Positions 1-7,682 of a stretch of DNA of 21,108 nucleotides are shown piece after piece. A program made the translations under genes and the position numbers. The notes under the pieces were generated by a model. The model saw nothing but the letters and a program-made list of their open reading frames with translations. It was not told the DNA's origin and made no database searches. Each line of letters starts with the position of its first letter. The stretch's first letter is position 1. Origin of the DNA: Acanthaster planci (lineage: Eukaryota; Echinodermata; Asteroidea; Valvatida; Acanthasteridae); assembly GCF_001949145.1 (NCBI RefSeq), contig NW_019091463.1:601729-622836 (forward strand), read 5' to 3'.

Positions 1-1778
1 GTAATTCAAAATACGCAGTCATGTATGTTGTGTAAAGACTAGTGTGAAATTAGCACTATAGAGGCTGCGCTCATGCATTGAATTACCTGACTAACATAAG
101 GTCAGAGCGCAAGTTGTGCAGGTAACCTGTGAGAGGTCATGGCATTGAACCAGCCTATATGGAGCTATAGGTTTGAGTAAAGAAACCGGAAATTAAAGGC
201 ACTAAACCGACGACTTCGTGCTCTCAGTGTTCTGATATTAAAGTGGGTAAAAAAGATTCTTCTCTGTCATTGCAAGAAATATTTCGTTTGTCTCTTAACC
301 GCTTTAAGTTAAGGCTTCATAATGTGAAGGTACGCTTTGCACGTTTCGCGCAATTCTCTGCCCCTCTTCGATCGATGCGACATCTCTTTTTGGTGACCCT
401 CAGTGAAACTTGCACAGCTTTTTAAACATTTGACATCTCCGATGCTTTTCCTGACTCGAGGATACTTGTAATGTCATCACCGGAAGGCATATTTTTTTTT
501 CTGTTCAAATTTTGAACCCTAAATTTCGTCGTAGAAAACGTCTTTACTAAATAATGTATTGCAACAACAAAAATCACCAAAGTAAACAGTTTCAGAAATA
601 TCCAAATTCGGATAAATGTTGGTGCAGAAAGGGCTTTAACACTGAGGTGTGAATGTGCCTTGGATGACATAACTTGTAGTTTGCTCATACGCAAACATGC
701 ATCAGCAAGAAACGAGATTCCCTTAATTGAAACGGCACAACAAAGATTGAAAATGGGGTTAAATGGAACAAACAGGAGTATTGGGGTTCTGGGGTCGAAA
801 TGTTGCAAATTCGGTGGGTATCAGTGACTTGACTTTTATATGGCATGGTTGCGCGTATACACAAACCTGAATTGAATTTAAAACAGTGGTCCACGTGTTT
901 ATTTTAAGAAGCATACTAACACTGATGTCATCAGTATTAACTTCCCCTTAGGGGCGATGTGCCAGCTACATTTTTTTGGGGGGGCACAGAATTATGAAGG
1001 AAACATTGACACCAGAAAGAGGATGGGTGCTTGTCATTTGTCGTTTGCATCAATGACTGTCCATTGGTTTTCGTATTATAAATTGCCATTTTTACTGGAA
1101 TAGCCACTGCCCCCCAACACGTGGGTATACTGGAGGTGTAGACCTTCGGTTTTGGAGGAGGACCAAAGCCAATTTAGGATCATATGGAGGACCATGCAGA
1201 TCGATGACCTTAATCAGTAGCTTAACGTCTGAAAAGCATGGACAATGTCAAATGTTTGAAAAAACTGCAATTTGCAATTAAACTGCATTTTGCAATTAAC
1301 CCCTAAAACGTCAAAAGGGTATCAAATTGAAGGGTATAGATTTTCAAAAGAAATGCTTGTCTAAGAAAACTTAATCACCAGAACCCTTTGAACGAACCTC
1401 CCAAAGTGACTTGTGCCACCTTGTGCACAGAAGTAATCAATCAATCAAATGCTGCTGAAACTAATCAAACGTCATGAAAAAAATAAAAGGATCAAAATAA
1501 TGTTTATAGTCTTATTAATACACAATGATATCCATGACAATGACCTTAGATGAAAGACAAGTAAAATTAAACGAGGAAGAAGATATTGAACTTAAAAATT
1601 GAAAAAAAAGTAAAAAAGGTACATCAGGAAACGTACTGTTAAATTGAGAGAGAAAATTCTTGTAGAATAAGAAATGATGCAGTCATTCAGAAATGAACAA
1701 TGAAGAGCCGCGTCGCCGTTGCACCCTATGCATTTCTCGACATATATTTTTTCTTGCTTTTAGTATTTTGGTCTTGTC
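1..1778. other. Intergenic or upstream region with no supported gene
   Basis: AT-rich sequence with many stops in all frames; the longest open frames (60-128 codons) have no recognisable domain and no coherent splice structure. It contains a short imperfect tandem pair at 1263-1298 and a T-run followed by a G-run near 970-986. It may hold the promoter or 5' noncoding exon of the downstream methyltransferase-like gene, but I see no TATA box or other element I would defend. Confidence 0.5.
1263..1298. repeat. Two-unit 18-bp tandem repeat
   Basis: Two adjacent 18-nt units (1263-1280 and 1281-1298), each starting AACTGCA and ending TGCAATTA, differ at one base. It is a minor local duplication in AT-rich DNA with no evident function. 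Confidence 0.6.
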
Positions 1779-1924
1779 TTGCGCAGGCTTTGGCAGCAGT
1801 ATGATATAGAATTCGACTCTCTACGTGAGGGTTTGGTGAATGTCATACTCTTGAAATGGCGAATATTCCCTAAATTTTCCCTTTTGAGTTTTAGGCATGA
1901 TTTCATGCACTATCCCTCACTTTG

Positions 1925-1939
1925 TTTCATTTATCACAG
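1925..1939 (+). promoter_or_regulatory. Possible 3' splice site before the methyltransferase-like CDS
   Basis: A pyrimidine-rich tract (TTTCATTTATCACAG) ends in AG at 1938-1939, 13 nt before the ATG at 1953. A second acceptor-like site ends at 1786 (CTTGTCTTGCGCAG), and GTGAGG at 1825 resembles a donor. Together they would fit a 5' noncoding exon spliced close to the start codon; only a transcript can decide. Confidence 0.3.
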
Positions 1940-1952
1940 TATACGCTTCCGA

Positions 1953-3179
1953 ATGGACAAACAAGCGAGAGCAGGGGAGTTTTTCCGGTCCGTACTAACA
2001 GACGTACTGGATGACCTTAGAGACGAAGTTCCCGGCAGCATATACGACGAAACATCCAAGAATGAGGAAGTCAAACAGTCCTTGAGGAACATCTCTTTTC
2101 TCTACAGGACGGGACTTTCCTCGGCCTCTTCGGAAATGCGCACTGACTGGGACGAGGCAGCCAACCGCTGTGCCTACGTGTTCCTGTACCTGATGCAGCA
2201 TTGTAATCTCGTGTTCTTCTCTCTCCAAAACAGTCTGTCCGAGATCTCGGCTGAATGGCGTTACAAGCACCGCCTGAAAGTTTGCAGCATCGGTGGCGGA
2301 CCTGGATCGGACCTGGTTGGCCTGACTACGTTTCTCCGTCTGAACCACATCTTTCCCTCTCAGCTAAAGTGTCTGGTCCTGGACTTGTATCCTAGCTGGA
2401 AAGATACGTGGGACAGAATCCACAGTTGCATCCCAGAGGAATTCGAGGTAGCCTACCACAGATGTGATGTTGTCCGAGACACCAGAGTTCAAAGGGATGT
2501 GCGCCAATTCATCCAGGAAGCCGACATGATTACCTTGGTGAAATCGTTCTCGGCCATGTCCGCTTTTTTCAGGGCTCACCCAAGTCGAGGTGAATTCCTC
2601 TGTAATATCCTCCGCGAGCTGAAGCCAGGCTGCTTCGTGCTGTACATTGACAGCAACAACAGTGGTGATACTCAGTTTCAGAGGGAGTTCGCAACCCGAG
2701 CTGGCCTGGAAGTCGAGTTCGAGTCTCGTGGTGTCCAAACGGTACCGTCTGGTGCGTATTCGTATGTTATCAGCAGGTATTGCCGCCTTCTGGACTTCAG
2801 TCCAATGCGAAGCTGTGATGTGAACATCCAGGTATTCTGTAAGGAGTGGGAGGCTCAGCCCCGCTTGAATCCCAGCAGTGATGTCTACAGCGTGTATACC
2901 ACAAATCATTACGCCACACCTTTGGTGTTTTCACCAGCCAAGAAACCTAACACTGTTAGTAACAGATTTCTGGCACGCACGTACAAGTTTCCCATGCACA
3001 GAGTACCGGTACCGGAGATGCGTGCTCCGGCCGTCTCAAAGTCTTCCAGAAAACCCGATGATGGCCATCGGCATGACCGTAGCAGACCATCTCTAGGCCT
3101 ACTCATGGTAATAGTAGGATTTTCTGCGCTTGTGGCCGTTTGGGCTGTCCAGTATTTTTATAAGTCCAGAGAAACATAA
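1953..3179 (+). CDS. Tail-anchored SAM-methyltransferase-like protein
   Basis: An open frame of 408 codons from the ATG at 1953 to TAA. The first two thirds look like a class I (Rossmann) SAM-dependent methyltransferase. Residues about 110-123 contain the glycine-rich SAM loop SIGGGPGSDLVG, followed by an acidic strand end at 142-153 (VLDLYPSW), a CDVV segment near 170-174, and LKPGCFVLYIDS at about 223-234. The last 40 residues are polar and basic, then a single hydrophobic stretch of about 22 residues (near 381-403), then the short basic tail KSRET. This suggests a tail anchor with the enzyme domain facing the cytosol. The frame is open upstream to 1779 but only from a TTG; splice acceptor-like sites end at 1786 and 1939, so the ATG just after the second is my choice. 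An upstream exon could extend the protein. The substrate (RNA, protein or small molecule) cannot be inferred. I recall similar uncharacterised proteins in marine invertebrates but could not search. Confidence 0.75.
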   Translation: MDKQARAGEFFRSVLTDVLDDLRDEVPGSIYDETSKNEEVKQSLRNISFLYRTGLSSASSEMRTDWDEAANRCAYVFLYLMQHCNLVFFSLQNSLSEISAEWRYKHRLKVCSIGGGPGSDLVGLTTFLRLNHIFPSQLKCLVLDLYPSWKDTWDRIHSCIPEEFEVAYHRCDVVRDTRVQRDVRQFIQEADMITLVKSFSAMSAFFRAHPSRGEFLCNILRELKPGCFVLYIDSNNSGDTQFQREFATRAGLEVEFESRGVQTVPSGAYSYVISRYCRLLDFSPMRSCDVNIQVFCKEWEAQPRLNPSSDVYSVYTTNHYATPLVFSPAKKPNTVSNRFLARTYKFPMHRVPVPEMRAPAVSKSSRKPDDGHRHDRSRPSLGLLMVIVGFSALVAVWAVQYFYKSRET

Positions 3180-3404
3180 TGCCTAAAAGACTGACAGTTT
3201 TACTGATCAAGAAACCATCCTATAATAACATTGTGTAATGAGACGATCTTGTACTTACAGTATAACTTTGCTGGATATAACATTGACTAGAAACTGAATA
3301 TGGACAAAATTAGGTTCCTGGATATATTCTGAAGCCAACTCACCTTGCAGTTTTGAGCGCTACAGATATTCTCAATGGGAGGTAAAAAGGCAATATAATG
3401 ATAA

Positions 3405-3427
3405 AATAAATAATGATAAATAATAAA
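3405..3427 (+). terminator. Candidate poly(A) signals of the methyltransferase-like gene
   Basis: Two AATAAA hexamers (3405-3410 and 3422-3427) lie about 225-250 nt downstream of the stop codon, a normal 3' UTR distance. The surroundings are A/T-rich, so chance occurrence is quite possible. Confidence 0.35.
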
Positions 3428-4897
3428 ATGACTATGTAACAGTCCATTGCACAATGTCTAGGTCTCTGAAATCCATCACGTTAAGTTTTAAAAAGTGAAT
3501 TTTGCAATGTTGATTATCCTATTACATGTAGTTAGTGTTCATTATTTTTGATCACAAGAAGTATCGCAGTAAGCTTGACTTCTTTGCTATTAGTAATATT
3601 TCAATTACGTTCAGTAAACACTAATTTACGACCCCGTAGGCAAGCTCATCGTATTAGCCATGTCGCAGTCGATCACAGGTCAAATCACAGTTCTTGTCAC
3701 AAAGGGAAGGGGGTAGTGGCCAAAATAATGTTGTTTGAACTTGGCAAATGGCTTCTAACAGACGTCATCGAGGCATCAGGGCAAGTTTCTCCTTGCAGAA
3801 AGCACTGGCATTTTAGAGCCGGTACTGCCACTTTTGCTTGGTTATTGGTTGCCACGTTTAGCCATTATGGTTATAGAGATGAGTTTCCGACTAAAACAAA
3901 CCATTACGTAGATAACTTCACCTCATGCCAGTCACCGCATTGAATGAAATCGTATTGAGGTATGTGGAGTGAAAAGTCCAGTCATACCCATGTAGACGTT
4001 AAAAATATCTAAAATAAGTTACAAAGAATTTCATTGCTTTATCTATTTTTTTTAAAGAAGTCGGCAGTCATAGATGACGACAAAAACCTACCGGCTCACA
4101 AGATTAATAGGACATAATTACTTACACGATTGATCAGAAAAAAAAGTATGTTAGTCTTACCCAAAACAAATGATGACAAAGGCTAATCGAAATGTTCTCC
4201 ACTGAATATAAAACAGGTACTTAACCTAACAAGTACACAAGTATAGCATAGTATTAACGTGTATCAAAATATATGTCAGTATCAGATAAAATCAGATCAG
4301 AAACTCCATCTTTGGAATGTGTATAAAATGTGTGTAAAAGAACGTGGATACAAAGAATGTGACCTCAACAGCATGTATCTTATTCGTCGTTTGTCTCCGC
4401 TGAAGTCGGTTAAAGGCGGATTATCATCAACTTAAGGCTGATATGATTCGTAGGTTTGATATCTTTGGATACTGCAAAAATGTCACTACGGTATCATTTA
4501 AACTGCACAAGTATCTGCGCTTCTCTGTGGGTGTTCATGATTGGATTTCCGCTTGTCATGATTAGGCCCACGCCAATAAAGAAATTTTAATTAGTAATTA
4601 ATAATACACGTATAATGCGACTTATGTGTGTTGTTTGACTCATGTAAATGGTTCTTAGCGACCAAACTAGAAATACAAAGTGGCGAAAATCGAACAGAGT
4701 GTTGAGTAGGCCTAAGTAGTGATTTGAGGGCAGTTACCCCCTTAGAACACTTCACACAAGTTTGCGGTGCCGGGGACAACCGACCATCTCAAGGGGAAGC
4801 TTTCATGAGACGTACGTGGAGACCGTGTTCAAAACAGGCTCTCATCGGCTAGGTCTTATGTGCACCTCTCCGCGAATTTCAAGTGGAATGAAGACTT
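3428..4897. other. Intergenic stretch with no recognised gene
   Basis: AT-rich. The longest open frame (3548-3943, 131 codons) begins at TTG, has no initiator ATG near its start and no recognisable domain, so I do not call it. No RNA gene or mobile-element protein is visible. Confidence 0.5.
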
Positions 4898-4900
4898 AGA

Positions 4901-5154
4901 CCTGGGTCGTTTTCCAATACTCAACTTCGTCTCCGTCGCAGGCTTCATTCCCAAAACCAGTCCCCGATTGTGCGCCTGAAGCGTTTAAATTACATCGGAT
5001 TACTGTAATTTTTGGCTTTCTTTCATCTCATTTGATGTTCTGTGGCACTATTACAATTAGACTGATTACTGGGCTTACAGCTTAAAAGTCCGCTAGTAAA
5101 AAACAGTTGAAGCATGAGACGGAGCCGAAGTTGAGTATTGGAAAACGGCCCTGG
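4901..5154. repeat. Fold-back inverted repeat, MITE-like
   Basis: A 22-nt sequence at 4908-4929 reappears as its exact reverse complement at 5126-5147. Imperfect similarity extends on both sides, giving arms of about 45 nt (roughly 4901-4947 and 5108-5154) around an unrelated core of about 160 nt. This resembles a non-autonomous inverted-repeat element. I could not identify a convincing target-site duplication, so the true ends are uncertain. Confidence 0.6.
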
Positions 5155-5244
5155 CTCTAGCAAACAGATTCGCCGGATGCAGCCCTAGTCTTGTCTCAAG
5201 ACTGGAAAAACCTTTTTCCCATTGGTATAAGCAGTCAGGTCTTG

Positions 5245-5259
5245 TTCCCCCCCCCCCGT
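5245..5259. repeat. Poly-C tract
   Basis: An uninterrupted run of C residues in intergenic DNA. Similar G/C runs occur near 17251-17260 (G) and 18292-18308 (C-rich). Such tracts are prone to length error in sequencing and to replication slippage. Confidence 0.7.
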
Positions 5260-5348
5260 TGTAAGTCAGGTACCCCTTTTTCAGCAAATGGGATATAAAG
5301 CTGACAGAAACGGGAACCTGACTGACCTTACCGGCAGTGGCGCAATAT

Positions 5349-5470
5349 TACGTGTACATGTACATTCCTCAGTTTCACTGCACGTACTGCTGTCATGCAC
5401 GTCGCGTCGCGCGCCGTGTGTACGCACATGCAGGTAGTACACATGTACAGTACATGCACATGTACGTCGC
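5349..5470. repeat. Cluster of ACATGTAC palindromes and alternating purine-pyrimidine DNA
   Basis: Repeated TGTACATGTACA-type palindromes at 5350-5364 and 5440-5466 flank a GCGCGC and TGTGTACGCACATGCA stretch. Much of the interval alternates purine and pyrimidine. It is simple sequence of a type repeated elsewhere in the window (5705-5757, 6840-6856, 7927-7944, 11062-11074). Confidence 0.6.
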
Positions 5471-5754
5471 GAGTTCTGTATAAATTTGTTGCACTTGCAG
5501 TCACCAATTCTGACAACAAAGTTACTGTATTCTCGCGAGAAAAACAAGTTTCTTCTCATAAGCTCATCTCAAGCGTTGGCATTTAATCTCTGATAGGACG
5601 TTTACTTAGTTTTGAGGAACCAGTAACTTGGTAAGTGACGTGAGATGGGAAAATTCCGGCCACCCGGCCGGCCCAATTCAGTTGGCCTGGCCCCCAGACA
5701 TTGGCCTACTACATACATGTATCGATACACTACATGTACATCATGTACACATGC

Positions 5755-6250
5755 AATGAAGTCACTAGTGCACATCTATCAATAGTATCATGTCTATATC
5801 CCCAAGGGACTGTGAGTGACAGTGACCAGAAGAAGGTCCCATTTCGGCCGAGGGAAATAGGACTCTCTCGGTCACTCAGAGTCCAGAGGGGCATGCGTAT
5901 GGGGGCGTGGACTAGTGACCACATTGCCCACTCAAACTAGAAAAAAGCATTCAGTGTTTTTACTGTTTTAATTCAACTTTCATTAGCACTTCAAAAATTG
6001 CCCAAAAATTGAATGCTCATTTAGTTTTCATAGACACACTCCAATTTTGAGTTGCTGTATAGGCCTACAACTAAGAAAAGACATCCTCCCGGGTTAACTG
6101 CCAGAGGGCACAATAACCAGTCACAAATGTTAAGGACTAGTATCTGACTGCACACTAGTCTCTGGACTTGATGTGTGCGCGCAATGTCTAGGTGCGTGTC
6201 AAGTCAAGCTGATTCCAAATTCATGTACTAGCCTACATGTGTATTAGTGA
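5755..6250. repeat. Dispersed repeat, copy 1, with internal hairpin
   Basis: Similar to 7940-8410 inside intron 1 of RNF14 copy A. The strongest anchor is a 21-nt match (5800-5820 against 7986-8006) with one difference. Further shared blocks occur in the same order: TAGTGCA beforehand, TTTAATTCAAC and CATTAGCA in the middle, and TTGATGTGTG and GCCTACA(T/G)GTGTAT near the end. An internal hairpin pairs 5807-5820 with 5871-5884 (13 of 14 bases). Looks like an old non-coding mobile repeat; boundaries are approximate. Confidence 0.55.
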
Positions 6251-6947
6251 ACCGCATGTGACCGTATTTTAGTCAACCAGGATAAAGAACCAAGAAGGGG
6301 TGTGTTAGAAAAATATATAAAACCACAAGTCTTTCACTTATAAGTTAACCCTGGTTTTAAAAAGCGTGGGCAGGCAATGGGCAAAATGATGGATGGCAGT
6401 GCGTTTAGTGCAACTTACGGGTGACGCACCGTAGAGCTTCTCCTTCATGTTTATGGACGCACTTAGGCTGCCTGTACAGTTTACGTGTGCTCTCAAAATG
6501 AAGTTATTTTTTCTTTCTCTGGTACTGCTATGTCTTTACAAAAGTTGCAGCTCTGCATAGTTTTGAATCTGCATGGATCAGATTAAGTAAACAGAGGATT
6601 TTTTCACAATCAAAAAATGGCTTCTTAGAATTTTATGGCTGGAATTCTTCATTCTATGCATAAATTCTCTATACCGAGGGGTGAATTAGCCCACACTTTT
6701 GGATTTACAGGGATTCTCCCTGAATGACTTACATGTTAATGAGCTGCCAGTTTCTTTGTCTCTTGAAATTATGCAGAATAGTAATGAGATCAATGTAGGA
6801 TAACTTGAACCCCTGACATACCTGGTATGGCTGTCAGGTCTCATGTACACATGTAGGCTATCTTCGGAAAAGGCATGCTTTTGTTTGTAAAGCTCAATCT
6901 GTCCTTTTAGGTCTAAATTGTGTAATTTTGTTTCTTGCAGTTTGCCC

Positions 6948-7059
6948 AGTCTGAGTAACTAGGACCCCTCAAATCACCTTTCAACATTTGAAAATGATCG
7001 GGCAATACTCAGGAAAATGTTTAAAAAGGATGATTCATATGGTCCTAGTTACTCTGACT
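6948..7059. repeat. Small fold-back element
   Basis: The arm at 6948-6966 (AGTCTGAGTAACTAGGACC) pairs with the reverse complement of 7041-7059 at 18 of 19 positions. Weaker complementarity continues inward (AATCACCTTTCAACATT against the opposite strand of 7018-7035). This gives an imperfect hairpin of 112 nt. No target-site duplication was recognised. Confidence 0.6.
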
Positions 7060-7468
7060 ACAATTTTCCAATAGGCCTATTTTACACTGAATATCACAAT
7101 GACATGTATTACTGTACAATATTTTTGCCATACAAAATATGCCGAGTAAAGTTAAGTGAATGATATGCCACACCATTGCATATGGCCAAAAATAAAGAAT
7201 GCTCCCGCTATGTCAGTCCAACACCCAAGCTTGGGGGAAAGAGTTCCATACATGGACATCTCTGGCACCTTGTGTACAAATCCTGTGAGACTTGGTCTGA
7301 AAAATTATAAGTGGTTTCTTAGTAAGTGCTTCTGTATTCTCCCAGCTAAATTTGAATTTTTATGGCACGTTGTCACTTTCTGATGGCTGATAAACTGCTG
7401 CAGAGGAAAGTTAGTGGTGTCTGTGAACGGAACTTTGCCCAGTACTGGTTCAGTGTAATCATTCTAAG

Positions 7469-7498
7469 ATGGTTCCTCAGACTCAGGCCGTATCATGA
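7469..7498 (+). CDS. Short upstream ORF overlapping the RNF14-A start
   Basis: An ATG at 7469 opens a nine-codon frame (MVPQTQAVS) whose TGA at 7496-7498 overlaps the ATG of the main frame at 7495 (ATGA arrangement). If the transcript begins upstream of 7469, ribosomes would meet this frame first and the main ATG would depend on leaky scanning or reinitiation. It counts only if this stretch is in the mature 5' UTR, which I cannot show. Confidence 0.35.
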   Translation: MVPQTQAVS

Positions 7499-7682
7499 GC
7501 AGTGATGATGCAGAGGCCCAAGCCGATGAGGTGACAGCCCTGGCTAGCATCTACGTACGAGGAGAGGATATTTGTCGCCGAAAACGACAACAATGGCGGA
7601 GAGTTCTCGGCTCACTTGGAACTGCCGGAGGAATATTTCATCAAGCTTGACGGTCCACTCATTCAGCAAGCCAAGAAACATG
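7495..7682 (+). CDS. RNF14: RNF14-A exon 1 (RWD N-terminus, with frameshift)
   Basis: Starts at ATG 7495. The first 20 codons contain the RWD opening DEVTALASIY. After TAC (7552-7554) four extra bases (GTAC, 7555-7558; a TACG duplication) shift the frame. Reading on from 7559 in the corrected frame gives EERIFVAEN and then NGGEFSAHLELPEEYFIKL, matching copy B. The exon is 188 nt against 184 in copy B, a difference of exactly 4. The donor is G|GTGAGA, phase 1. Confidence 0.8.

Noticed and set aside
422-808. 128-codon minus-strand open frame
   Set aside because: Low-complexity composition, no domain, no partner exons; consistent with chance in this AT-rich region.
3548-3943. 131-codon open frame on the + strand
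   Set aside because: It opens with TTG, lacks an early ATG, has no recognisable domain and no convincing splice sites at its edges.
7505-7534. Alternative ATGs (7505, 7508, 7526) in the frame that continues as RWD sequence after the insertion
   Set aside because: That frame meets TGA at 7532-7534 before reaching 7559, so these ATGs cannot rescue the full RWD domain.
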